54,970 bases of DNA from Mesorhizobium sp. B2-4-15. Lineage in GTDB: Bacteria > Pseudomonadota > Alphaproteobacteria > Rhizobiales > Rhizobiaceae. The stretch is taken from NCBI RefSeq assembly GCF_006658505.1, contig NZ_VFUZ01000034.1:1-54970 (forward strand), read 5' to 3'. Below, one piece after another: positions 30,066 through 38,347 of this stretch. Position 1 is the first letter of the stretch. Each line of letters starts with the position of its first letter. Made by a program: the position numbers and the translations under genes. A model generated the notes under the pieces. It had not been told where the DNA came from, ran no database searches, and worked only from the letters and a program-made list of their open reading frames with translations.

Positions 30066-30277
30066 GCCTAAAATCCATTCCTTAACGCACTTTTGCGCTG
30101 CTTTACCGTGGCTTTACCAGATTCCTGAACGCGGCGGTAACCACACCAAAAGGTTTACTGACAGTTCCGCATTTTACGCATTCCGATTCATGTTTCGGTT
30201 GCCGCTGGCGCGCCAATGATCGCTGAACCGGGGAGCGTTTCCACCCGGTTGTATCAGACGATCAAGGTGCGTTCCCG

Positions 30278-31027
30278 ATGAAGAGAGTCCTGTTTCCCTT
30301 GCTCGGCGCCGTGGCTGTGTTTGCCGCCGGTGTCACGCCATCCACCGCCGGCGACCGCTATGCCGACAGGCCGCCCGTGATGGTGAGCCCCGACCTTTCC
30401 GCCCCGTGGGTGCTGCAGCTTGGCCATGCGCCCGGCATCGTGCGGCAGAACCGTTCGGTCGCGCAGCAGCAGCCGCGCCCGCGCTATGCGCAGCCGCAAG
30501 CACAGCCCGACCGCTTGCAGACGGCCGCCGTGCAGACGCCGGCCAAGCGCATGGTGATGCGCCCGCAGATCAACCCGATCTACCTGCCGCAGGAAGTCGA
30601 CTATGACGGTGGGCAGAAGCCAGGCACGATCGTGATCGATACGACGCAGAATTTCCTCTATCTGGTCGAGAAGAACGGCAAGGCGCGGCGCTACGGCGTC
30701 GGCACCGGGAAGCCGGGCTTCGAATGGTCGGGCACGCACAAGATCACCAACAAGCGTGTCTGGCCGGACTGGCGCCCGCCGGCGCAGATGATCAAGCGCG
30801 AAGCGGCCAAGGGCCGCTACCTGCCGACCTATCTGGCTGGCGGCATCGAGAACCCGCTCGGCGCCCGCGCCCTCTATCTCGGCACGACCGAATATCGCAT
30901 CCATGGCACCAACCAGCCCTGGACGATCGGTGGCGCGGTGTCGTCGGGCTGCATCCGCATGCGCAACGAGGACGTCGTCGACCTTTATGAACGGGTCAAT
31001 GTCGGAACCACGGTCGAGGTGATATAG
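30278..31027 (+). CDS. L,D-transpeptidase (YkuD), periplasmic
   Basis: A 249-residue exported protein with a signal peptide (VLFPLLGAVAVFAAGVTPSTA) and a Gln/Pro-rich linker of about 60 residues. The C-terminal YkuD catalytic domain carries the active-site His209 (EYRIHGTN) and Cys225 (SSGCIRMRNED). Such enzymes make 3-3 peptidoglycan crosslinks or attach proteins to the wall; Rhizobiales carry many paralogues and rely on them for polar growth. AAGGTG lies upstream of the ATG. A clear terminator lies about 150 bases downstream, so the gene seems monocistronic. Confidence 0.93.
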   Translation: MKRVLFPLLGAVAVFAAGVTPSTAGDRYADRPPVMVSPDLSAPWVLQLGHAPGIVRQNRSVAQQQPRPRYAQPQAQPDRLQTAAVQTPAKRMVMRPQINPIYLPQEVDYDGGQKPGTIVIDTTQNFLYLVEKNGKARRYGVGTGKPGFEWSGTHKITNKRVWPDWRPPAQMIKREAAKGRYLPTYLAGGIENPLGARALYLGTTEYRIHGTNQPWTIGGAVSSGCIRMRNEDVVDLYERVNVGTTVEVI

Positions 31028-31172
31028 TGACAGCGAATCAGCCGGTTAAGCAGTGCTGAGAAGGTTTTGGCGCGCTGTTGCCCTCAAGCCATAGCGCGCT
31101 GTTGGAAGACGTGCTTAGACTGGCAACGAGTTAACGGGGGACGGGCCGTGTGGGGATACGGCCAGTCACGAG

Positions 31173-31204
31173 AGGGCAGCACGGGTAACCGGGCTGCCCT
31201 TTTC
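31173..31204 (+). terminator. Rho-independent terminator after the transpeptidase gene
   Basis: AGGGCAGC pairs with GCTGCCCT, with an inner CGG/CCG pairing around GTAA, followed by TTTCGTTTC. It lies about 150 bases after the stop codon, leaving a long 3' untranslated stretch. Confidence 0.75.
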
Positions 31205-31316
31205 GTTTCATGGTGCGACAGGTCGCCCCGGAGGCACGGTGTTTCGTTTTCAGGGCTGATTTCCGGGCCATGCTCTGCTATTGCAGTGCACAATCTCCCC
31301 ACCAAAGGTTCGAACT

Positions 31317-32237
31317 ATGTCCCTGTCCGACGACAGCCGCTATCTCAAGGGCGGCCCGGTTGCCCAACGCATCATCGCCGCCGTGCGTCAGGATGCGGCA
31401 ATTGCCAAAGCCGAGGGTTTTCCGCCCAAGCTGATCTCGATCACCGTCGGCGATACGGATGCCGTCGATGTCTATGTGCGCAACCAACGTGCCAAGGCTC
31501 AGCTCGCCGGTATCGATTTCGAGGAAAGACGTTTTCCCGCCACCATCACCTCAGGCGAATTGGAGGCGGCAATCCATGGCCTGAACGCCGATCCGCGCGT
31601 CACCGGCATCATCATCCAGAGGCCGGTGCCAGCGCATATTCCGATCAAGACGCTGCAGGCGGCGGTGCATCCGCTGAAGGATGTCGAGGGCATGCATCCG
31701 GCCTCGATCGGCAACATCGTCTACAACCAGCTCGATCTCGCGCCCTGCACGGCGGCCGCCTCGGTCGAGTTGCTGAAGGAGACAGGCCTCGATCTCAAGG
31801 GCCTGGAAGTCGTGGTCGTCGGCCATTCGGAAATCGTCGGCAAGCCGATCGCCTTCCTTCTGATGAGCGAAGGCGCGACCGTCACGGTCTGCCACCACAT
31901 GACGCGCTCGGTCGCCGCCCATGCACGCCGCGCCGATGCGCTGTTCGTCGCCGTCGGCAAGCCGCGGCTGATCAAGGCCGACATGGTGAAACCAGGGGCT
32001 GCCGTCATCGACATCGGCATCAATTCCGAAATCGGGCCGGATGGGGCGAGCCGCATCGTCGGCGACGTCGATACCGAAAGCGTGCGCGAGGTCGCCTCCT
32101 GGATCACGCCTGTGCCAGGCGGCGTCGGCCCGATCACGGTGGCGATCCTGCTGCGCAACACGATGGTGGCGCTCAGCCGGCAGCGCGCGCTTTACGAGGC
32201 GACTTACGGTACGGCGGACAGGCTCGCGGCCGAATAG
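31317..32237 (+). CDS. folD: FolD-like methylene-THF dehydrogenase, altered active site
   Basis: A 306-residue protein of the FolD family, which interconverts methylene-, methenyl- and formyl-tetrahydrofolate. The fold is clear: GIIIQRPVPAHI, PLKDVEGMHPASIGN, VVVVGHSEIVGKPIAFLL in the nucleotide site, and the late ITPVPGGVGPITVAILLRNT. Two catalytic positions differ from the family. Tyr53 is kept, but the lysine four residues on (K54 in E. coli, K56 in human) is Gln57. The aspartate of KDVDG is Glu124. The human K56Q change is known to remove cyclohydrolase activity, so this may be a dehydrogenase-only or re-purposed enzyme. It is convergent with glcF, 11 bases apart. A canonical folD probably exists elsewhere. 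Confidence 0.85.
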   Translation: MSLSDDSRYLKGGPVAQRIIAAVRQDAAIAKAEGFPPKLISITVGDTDAVDVYVRNQRAKAQLAGIDFEERRFPATITSGELEAAIHGLNADPRVTGIIIQRPVPAHIPIKTLQAAVHPLKDVEGMHPASIGNIVYNQLDLAPCTAAASVELLKETGLDLKGLEVVVVGHSEIVGKPIAFLLMSEGATVTVCHHMTRSVAAHARRADALFVAVGKPRLIKADMVKPGAAVIDIGINSEIGPDGASRIVGDVDTESVREVASWITPVPGGVGPITVAILLRNTMVALSRQRALYEATYGTADRLAAE

Positions 32238-32248
32238 GCTCCCGATTC

Positions 32249-33574
32249 TTATTCTGCCGCGATGAGGCTGTTCTCGAGCACACCGTCTGGCTTCGGCCCG
32301 CCATAGGCCCAGTCGAGCAATTTTACCGTGTGCACCACCGGCAACTTCGCGGCGGACGCGATCTGCGTGATGCAGCCGATGTTGCCGGTGGCAATGATCG
32401 AAGCGCCGGTCGCCTCGATGTTCTTCACCTTGCGGTCGCGCAGCCTGGCCGAGATCTCGGGCTGCAGGATGTTGTAGGTGCCGGCCGAGCCGCAGCACAG
32501 ATGGCCCTCGCGCGGCTCCCGCACGATGAAACCGGCCCTGGCCAGCAGTTCCTTCGGCTGGCGGATGATCTTCTGACCATGCTGCATCGAGCAGGCCGAG
32601 TGGTAGGCAACGACCGTGCCTGGCTTGCGCACCGGCTCGGGCAGATCGAGGCTTGCCAGATATTCGGTGATGTCCTTGGCCAGCGCCGACACACGCGCGG
32701 CCTTGTCGGCATAGGCCGGATCGAGGCGCAGCATGAAGCCATAGTCCTTGATCGTCGTACCGCAGCCCGACGCGGTGATGATGATGGCATCGAGACCGCC
32801 CTGGTCGATGGCGCCTGTCCAGGCGTCGACATTCTGCCGTGCCGAGGCAAGCGCTGCTTCCTCGCGCCCCATATGATGAACCAGCGCGCCGCAGCAGCCC
32901 TCCCCGGGCGGCACCACCACCTCGACACCGAGCCGTGTCAGCAGCGAGATCGTTGTGTCGTTGATGGCGGGGTCGAGTACCGATTGCGCGCAGCCGGTGA
33001 GGATGGCTACGCGCCCCTTTTGCGTGCCCTGCCCGGCATGAATGCCCGGCGACGCCAGCGGCGAAGCCTCTGGGATCGATGTCGGGGCGAGCCTGAGCAT
33101 CGCGCCGAGCGGCTTAAGCGCCGGGACCTTCTCGAACAGGCCGATGAACGGCTTGCCCAGTTTCGCCAGTTTGAGCGCGGCTCGAAAGCGCTGGGGATAA
33201 GGCAGCACGAAGGCCAGCATGCTGCGGGTCAGCCGGTCGAGCAGCGGCCGCTTGTACGTCTCCTGGATATGCGCGCGCGCATGGTCGACCAGATGCATAT
33301 AGTTGACCCCCGATGGACAGGTGGTCATGCAGGCCAGGCACGACAGGCAGCGGTCAATATGGGTGACGATCTCCTTGTCGGCGGGACGGCCGTTCTCCAG
33401 CATGTCCTTGATGAGATAGATGCGCCCGCGCGGTGAATCGAGCTCGTTGCCAAGCGTCACATAGGTCGGACAGGTGGCGGTGCAGAAGCCGCAATGCACG
33501 CATTTGCGCAGTATCTTTTCCGATTCCGCGACATGCGGATCGGCAAGCTGGGCGGATGAGAAATTCGTCTGCAT
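32249..33574 (-). CDS. glcF: Glycolate oxidase iron-sulfur subunit
   Basis: A 441-residue iron-sulfur subunit of glycolate oxidase, passing electrons from GlcD/GlcE to the membrane quinone pool. Two ferredoxin-type clusters are seen in CVHCGFCTATCP and CLSCLACMTTCP. Two CCG domains follow, with GCAQSVLDP, GCCGALVHHMG, the ASGCGTT loop and CCGSAGTYN. The MQTNFSS start lies eight bases after glcE ends; earlier frame extension would run into glcE. It is last in the glcD-glcE-glcF series. Confidence 0.95.
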   Translation of the reverse strand: MQTNFSSAQLADPHVAESEKILRKCVHCGFCTATCPTYVTLGNELDSPRGRIYLIKDMLENGRPADKEIVTHIDRCLSCLACMTTCPSGVNYMHLVDHARAHIQETYKRPLLDRLTRSMLAFVLPYPQRFRAALKLAKLGKPFIGLFEKVPALKPLGAMLRLAPTSIPEASPLASPGIHAGQGTQKGRVAILTGCAQSVLDPAINDTTISLLTRLGVEVVVPPGEGCCGALVHHMGREEAALASARQNVDAWTGAIDQGGLDAIIITASGCGTTIKDYGFMLRLDPAYADKAARVSALAKDITEYLASLDLPEPVRKPGTVVAYHSACSMQHGQKIIRQPKELLARAGFIVREPREGHLCCGSAGTYNILQPEISARLRDRKVKNIEATGASIIATGNIGCITQIASAAKLPVVHTVKLLDWAYGGPKPDGVLENSLIAAE

Positions 33575-33582
33575 CTGATGTC

Positions 33583-34788
33583 CTAGGCCATGCGGCCGGG
33601 ATTGAGGATGTTCTTCGGGTCGAATTCCTGCTTCAGGCGCAGGCTGAGCGCGGCAAGCGCCGGCGCCTGCGGTTCGAACACCGGCAGCGCCGTGCGATGG
33701 GCGGGCGCGGCGCGCGCCAGCGTCGCGTGGCCGCCGCCATGTTTGCGCAACAGCCCCCGCAGCAGGGCCGCTTCCGGGTCGCCCTCTTCCATGCGCAGCC
33801 ATACCAGTCCGCCCTGCCAGTCATAGAAGGCGCTGACGGCGGCCTGCATGCGCAAGGTCAGCACCATCTGGTGCGCTTGCGAAGGCGCCATCGACACGCG
33901 CCAGACCGGCTTCTCTCCGCTATCGGCGAAGGGCCTGATATCGCGTATGTCGCGCCAGATCAGCCGCGAAGCCTCGCCGGCAATCTCCTCCAGCGGCCCG
34001 GCCTTGCCGAGCAGCGTCTTCAGCGCGGCAATGCGATAGGCAACCGACGGACCAAAGCCCTCGACGCGCAGCAGCGTGGCGGCATCGCTGCCGAGCGCGC
34101 CGCCGGCGACGCGCGCGGCAATGCGCTCGGGCAGATGGGCGGCGCTCGACACTTCCGCGCTGCAGCCGAGCGCCAGGGCCATGGCGGCGGCGGCCGCATC
34201 ATCAAGCAATCCCCTGATCGCCAGGGTGACTTCGGCTTCAGCCGCAGGCAGCACCTTGAAGGTAACGTCGGTGAACACGGCCAAGGTACCCCAGCTGTTG
34301 GCCATCAGCTTCGACAGGTCGTAACCGGTGACGTTCTTGACCACGCGGCCGCCGGATTTGAAGGCTTCGCCCCGGCCGGAGATCACATTGATGCCGAGGA
34401 TATGATCGCGAGCCGCGCCGGCCTTCAGCCGGCGGGGGCCGGACAGGTTCGCGCCGAGCACGCCGCCGATCGTGCCTTTGCCCGGCTCGCCGCCCAGCAA
34501 CGGACCATAGTCCATCGGTTCGAACGCCAGTTGCTGGCCGTTCTCCGCCAGCAGTTTCTCGATCTCGGCCAGCGGCGTGCCGGCTTTCGCCGACAGCACC
34601 AGTTCGGCGGGTTCGTAGAGCGTGACACCGGTGAGCCTCGACAGGTCGAGCGTGTGTTCGGTCTGCGGCGGACGGCCGATGCCACGCTTGGAGCCATGGC
34701 CGAGGATTTCGAGCGGCGACTCCTCGGCCACCGCCCAGGCGACGGTGGAAAGGACTTCGTCTGAGGTGGAGGGGGTGAAGATGGTCAT
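33583..34788 (-). CDS. glcE: Glycolate oxidase FAD-binding subunit
   Basis: A 401-residue FAD-binding subunit of glycolate oxidase. The PCMH-type FAD site is seen in PLLGGEPGKGTIGGVLGANLSGPRR and in the following GRVVKNVTGYDLSKLMANSWGTLAV, both typical of GlcE. The C-terminus ends with EFDPKNILNPGRMA, shared with the GlcD/GlcE superfamily. The chosen start MTIFTPS is the first methionine fitting the family; upstream frame reads into an intergenic palindrome. glcD lies upstream beyond that 159-base inverted repeat, so glcE-glcF may be partly uncoupled from glcD. Confidence 0.93.
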   Translation of the reverse strand: MTIFTPSTSDEVLSTVAWAVAEESPLEILGHGSKRGIGRPPQTEHTLDLSRLTGVTLYEPAELVLSAKAGTPLAEIEKLLAENGQQLAFEPMDYGPLLGGEPGKGTIGGVLGANLSGPRRLKAGAARDHILGINVISGRGEAFKSGGRVVKNVTGYDLSKLMANSWGTLAVFTDVTFKVLPAAEAEVTLAIRGLLDDAAAAAMALALGCSAEVSSAAHLPERIAARVAGGALGSDAATLLRVEGFGPSVAYRIAALKTLLGKAGPLEEIAGEASRLIWRDIRDIRPFADSGEKPVWRVSMAPSQAHQMVLTLRMQAAVSAFYDWQGGLVWLRMEEGDPEAALLRGLLRKHGGGHATLARAAPAHRTALPVFEPQAPALAALSLRLKQEFDPKNILNPGRMA

Positions 34789-34848
34789 GCACGCGTGCCC
34801 TTCCTCTGCCCCGCAAAGCGGGCGAGAGGTGATAGGTCGCGTTTCTTC

Positions 34849-35007
34849 ACACCCCCCTCTGTCCTGCCGGACATCTCCCCCGCAAGAGGGGAGATCAGAT
34901 GCCGCATCGGATTTCGCCAACATCCAATGTCGGTTGAATGGCGAGACGCCGGAACTGCTAATCTCCCCCCTTGCGGGGGAGATGTCCGGCAGGACAGAGG
35001 GGGGTGT
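34849..35007. repeat. 47 bp near-perfect inverted repeat between glcD and glcE
   Basis: The arms 34849-34895 and 34961-35007 match at 46 of 47 positions, with an outer 38 bp exact match that includes CTCTGTCCTGCCGGACATCT. Each arm also folds on itself (ATCTCCCCC-GCAA-GAGGGGAGAT style). The 65-base spacer has no gene. Related G/C-run elements occur at 25483-25598 and 36653-36808. This looks like a mobile or dispersed palindromic element rather than a simple terminator. Confidence 0.85.
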
Positions 35008-35026
35008 TCAAGCACCAACATGTCCC

Positions 35027-36535
35027 TCAAAACCTCGGAATGTCGGGAAACGCCACTTGCCCGCGATGCACGTGCATGCGGCCGAGTTCGGCGCAGCGGC
35101 GGAGCTGCGGGAACACCTTTCCCGGATTGAGCAGGTGGTTGGGATCGAAGGCGCATTTGACGCGCATCTGCTGGTCGAGGTCGACCTGATTGAACATTTC
35201 CGGCATCAGGTCGCGCTTCTCGACGCCCACGCCATGTTCGCCGGTGAGGACGCCGCCGACCTTGACGCAGAGCCGCAATATGTCTGCGCCGAAGCTTTCG
35301 GCCTTGTCGAGTTCACCCGGTACGTTGGCATCGTAGAGGATCAGCGGGTGCAGATTGCCATCGCCGGCGTGAAAGACATTGGCGACGCCGAGCCCATATT
35401 TCTGCGACAACTCGCGCATGCCGTGCAGCACGCGCGGCAGTTCCTTGCGCGGGATGGTGCCGTCCATGCAGTAATAGTCGGGCGAGATGCGGCCGACCGC
35501 CGGGAAGGCTGCCTTGCGGCCGGCCCAGAAGCTCAAGCGCTCCTGCTCGGACTGCGAGATGCGGCAGGTGGTCGAGCCGTTGCGGATGGCGATCGCCTCG
35601 ACCGCGGTGATGAGATGATCGACCTCGACGACAGGCCCGTCGAGCTCGACGATCAGCAACGCCTCGACATCGAGGGGATAGCCGGCATTGACGAAATCCT
35701 CCGCCGCCTGGATCGCGGGACGGTCCATCATTTCCATGCCGCCTGGAATGATGCCGGCGCCGATGATGTCTGCGACACACTGGCCGCCCTGCTCGCTGGT
35801 CGGAAAGCCGATCAGCAGGGCTCGCGCCGTCTCAGGCTTCTTCAGGATGCGGACCGTGACCTCCGTGACGACGCCGAGCAGTCCTTCCGAACCGGTCATG
35901 ACGCCAAGCAGGTCGTAGCCTTCCGCGTCGAGATGGCTGCCGCCGAGCCGCACCACCTCGCCATTCATCAGCACCATCTCGATGCCGAGCACATTGTTGG
36001 CGGTGAGGCCGTATTTCAGGCAGTGCACGCCGCCGGAGTTTTCCGCGACATTGCCGCCGATCGAGCAGGCGATCTGGGAGGATGGATCGGGGGCGTAGTA
36101 AAAGCCCTCCTGCTCGACGGCGGTGGTGATGCCGAGATTGGTAACGCCCGGTTGGGCAACGACGATGCGATTGGGATAGTCGACCTGGAGGATGCGGTTG
36201 AAGCGGCTCATGACCAGCAGCACAGCATCTTCCAGCGGCAGTGCGCCGCCCGAGAGCGAGGTGCCGGAGCCGCGCGGTACGACACGGATGTTGCGGTCGT
36301 TGCAGTATTTCAGCACGCGCGACACCTGCGCCACCGTTTCAGGCAGCACCACGACCAGCGGCAATTGCCGATAGGCGGTGAGCCCGTCGCTCTCGAAGGC
36401 CCGCATGGCGTTGGCGGCATCGACCACGCCCTCGCCCGGCACGATGATGCGCATGTCGGCGACGATCTCGTCGCGATGGCGCATCGTGGCATCGTCAGGT
36501 TGCGGCATGGCCAGGCCGGACATCAGCAGCCTCAT
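35027..36535 (-). CDS. glcD: Glycolate oxidase catalytic subunit
   Basis: A 502-residue flavoprotein that oxidises glycolate (or D-lactate) to the keto acid. The FAD-binding PCMH domain is seen in VVPRGSGTSLSGGALP, PDPSSQIACSIGGNVAENSGG and TGSEGLLGVVTEVTVRI. The C-terminal catalytic domain has VFHAGDGNLHPLILYD and GEHGVGVEKRDLM, with the family histidines. I chose the ATG at 36535; others a few codons in are possible. Just upstream is TTGAC-TG-GTCAA, similar to motifs in front of the nearby GntR gene, hinting at shared control. Electrons pass to GlcE/GlcF. Confidence 0.95.
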   Translation of the reverse strand: MRLLMSGLAMPQPDDATMRHRDEIVADMRIIVPGEGVVDAANAMRAFESDGLTAYRQLPLVVVLPETVAQVSRVLKYCNDRNIRVVPRGSGTSLSGGALPLEDAVLLVMSRFNRILQVDYPNRIVVAQPGVTNLGITTAVEQEGFYYAPDPSSQIACSIGGNVAENSGGVHCLKYGLTANNVLGIEMVLMNGEVVRLGGSHLDAEGYDLLGVMTGSEGLLGVVTEVTVRILKKPETARALLIGFPTSEQGGQCVADIIGAGIIPGGMEMMDRPAIQAAEDFVNAGYPLDVEALLIVELDGPVVEVDHLITAVEAIAIRNGSTTCRISQSEQERLSFWAGRKAAFPAVGRISPDYYCMDGTIPRKELPRVLHGMRELSQKYGLGVANVFHAGDGNLHPLILYDANVPGELDKAESFGADILRLCVKVGGVLTGEHGVGVEKRDLMPEMFNQVDLDQQMRVKCAFDPNHLLNPGKVFPQLRRCAELGRMHVHRGQVAFPDIPRF

Positions 36536-36540
36536 TCTGG

Positions 36541-36552
36541 TTGACTGGTCAA
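36541..36552. promoter_or_regulatory. TTGAC-TG-GTCAA dyad upstream of glcD
   Basis: A five-base dyad with a two-base centre, six bases from the glcD start. Read on the glcD strand it gives TTGACCAGTCAA, which shares TGACCAGT with the two repeats before the GntR gene at 38266-38297. It is a candidate GntR operator, by similarity only. Confidence 0.4.
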
Positions 36553-36652
36553 AATCTTTTACCAGTACGGCACGCCCGTTGCAAATGCTGCTTTGGTCGA
36601 GACCGCAAGTCGAGGTCGAGACGGGCTTCCGCAGCGGCAATCTGCCGCTGCC

Positions 36653-36808
36653 CTCCCCCCTCGAGGGGGAGGTGGACGCGAAGCGGCCGGAGGGGGTCGT
36701 CTCACCTAGATCCCGACTTCATCTCCTGGCGCGAAGGAGGGGTTGGCGCTCTACGCGAGGCGACCCCCTCTGTCGCCTTTGGCGACATCTCCCCCTCGCG
36801 GGGGGAGA
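36653..36808. repeat. Compound palindromic element between glcD and DUF3422 gene
   Basis: Hairpins CCTCCCCC-CTCGA-GGGGGAGG and TCTCCCCC-TCGC-GGGGGGAGA flank an inverted pair GAGGGGGTCG (36690-36699) and CGACCCCCTC (36761-36770). Composition and layout resemble the elements at 25483-25598 and 34849-35007. It ends eight bases from the DUF3422 stop codon. Confidence 0.65.
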
Positions 36809-36816
36809 CTACGCGC

Positions 36817-38139
36817 CTATTCGCCGGCGTGCTTGCCGGGCTCGGAATGCATGCGGCGCACACGGCGCACGCCCCACCAGACCAGCAGGATGGCGACCGG
36901 CACCGAAGCGGCGGTGACGACTTCCGGCGCGAAGGCATGGCCAAAGATCGAGGCGCCCTTGGCGACATAGCCGATGAGGCCGACGACATAATAGGAGACG
37001 GCGGCGACCGACAAGCCTTCGACGGTCTGCTGCAGCCGCAGTTGCAGGCGAGCGCGGTTGTTCATCGAAGCGAGCAGGTCGCGGTTCTGCTTTTCAACCT
37101 CGACATCGACCCAAGTGCGCAGCAGCGTCGTGGCGCGGGTCAGCTTGCGCGACAGGTTGGCCTGGCGCTCCTCGACCGAGCGGCAGGTGCGCATGGCGGG
37201 TGCGACGCGGCGCTGCAGGAACCCTTCCCAGGTGTCGTAGCCGGGCACGGCTTCCTCTTCGAGTGCTTCCAGCCGCTCGACCACGATGCCGTCATAGGCG
37301 CGGCTGGCGCCGAAGCGGTAAAGACTCGAGGCCGCATCCGCCTCCAGTTCCGCGGCAAGTTCGGTGAGGTCGGCGAGCAGCGTCTGGCTGTCGCGGGTCT
37401 CGGCGACCTTCATTTCCAGCGTGGTCAGGGCCAGCCTGTCCTCGATGCGGCGGGCGCGGCCCGACAAGGTCAGCGCCAGCGGCAGGCCGAGCATGGCGAG
37501 CGTGCGGTAGGTTTCGATGTCGATCAGTCGCTGCGACAGCGCCCCGGTGCGCGCCGGCGTCAGGCCGCGATCGAGCACCAGTATGCGGGTCATGCCGTCG
37601 CCATCCTGTCGGAAATCGGTGACGATTGCCGCGTTGCCGCGCTCGACCAGCGAGTAGCACAGGCTGGTCGGGTCGAAATCGGCGATCAACCGCTCGCTCA
37701 CCTGTGTCCATTTGCGGATCTCGAGCCGGATGCCCGAAATGACGGTGCCCGGCGGCGAAAAGCCGTTGCCGAACGGCGAATCCTCCTGCCCCCTACCGTT
37801 TTCGGAGAGCGGCCCTTCCCACAGATAAGTCGAGAATTCCGTATGCCGCTCCCAGCGCAGCGAGCCCTTGCCCCACTTCATGGCGTGGTGACGCGCCTGG
37901 CGGTCGGGCGCGGCAATGCCAAGACGCCGCGACAGTTCGGAAAGCACGGCATGATCGACCCCGGAACCGCCTTCGGTCATGAAGGCGAGTTGCACCAGGA
38001 CGCGCGGCTTTTCGATCAGCGGATGCGGCCGGGCATGCACCTCGCCCAGCGCGCCGGGCCGGCCCTCATGCGCGGGGAAGCCCATGACGCTGCCCTTGGC
38101 ACGCGGCTGGAATTCGAGATTGGACGGGTCGTCTGACAC
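36817..38139 (-). CDS. DUF3422 membrane-anchored protein
   Basis: A 440-residue protein of the DUF3422 family, found in alphaproteobacteria and some other groups, function unknown. The N-terminal two thirds are soluble (RVLVQLAFMTEGGSGVDH, WERHTEFSTYLWEGPL). The C-terminal part has a helical coiled region (EVEKQNRDLLASMNNRARLQLRLQQTVEGLS) followed by two membrane helices (VSYYVVGLIGYVA and VPVAILLVWWGVRRV). The start is GTG, supported by GGGGGA eight bases upstream. It is divergent from the GntR gene and follows glcD on the same strand beyond a palindromic repeat. No role in glycolate metabolism can be claimed. Confidence 0.85.
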   Translation of the reverse strand: MSDDPSNLEFQPRAKGSVMGFPAHEGRPGALGEVHARPHPLIEKPRVLVQLAFMTEGGSGVDHAVLSELSRRLGIAAPDRQARHHAMKWGKGSLRWERHTEFSTYLWEGPLSENGRGQEDSPFGNGFSPPGTVISGIRLEIRKWTQVSERLIADFDPTSLCYSLVERGNAAIVTDFRQDGDGMTRILVLDRGLTPARTGALSQRLIDIETYRTLAMLGLPLALTLSGRARRIEDRLALTTLEMKVAETRDSQTLLADLTELAAELEADAASSLYRFGASRAYDGIVVERLEALEEEAVPGYDTWEGFLQRRVAPAMRTCRSVEERQANLSRKLTRATTLLRTWVDVEVEKQNRDLLASMNNRARLQLRLQQTVEGLSVAAVSYYVVGLIGYVAKGASIFGHAFAPEVVTAASVPVAILLVWWGVRRVRRMHSEPGKHAGE

Positions 38140-38265
38140 GGCTGGTCCCCCGGGTTTCCTTGACCCTCTTGCAGTCGCGTCCCTCTAGGACCAATCGCCT
38201 GATGACGCAAACAGCAAAGCTTAGCCGAAGGTGATGGAACAGCGCGCGGCAATGCCGGCCCACCC

Positions 38266-38297
38266 TGACCAATTGGATAAATAATTTGACCAGTTGG
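38266..38297. promoter_or_regulatory. Two TGACCA(A/G)TTGG repeats, candidate GntR operator
   Basis: TGACCAATTGG (38266-38276) and TGACCAGTTGG (38287-38297) differ at one base and are spaced 21 bases, two helical turns. They lie upstream of the GntR gene. FadR-type GntR proteins bind TGGT/ACCA-type sites, so autoregulation is plausible. Confidence 0.5.
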
Positions 38298-38347
38298 CGA
38301 CGCAGGCTTTATCCTGCGTGATACCGGTTCACCTTCCAGGCAATCTG

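Noticed and set aside
31067..33436. Open frame of 789 codons over folD and antisense to glcF
   Set aside because: It is in another frame from folD and antisense to glcF; no recognisable domain.
38294..38347. TTG at 38294 as the start of the GntR gene
   Set aside because: It would overlap the second operator-like repeat and add residues not typical of the family; the TTG at 38348 fits better.
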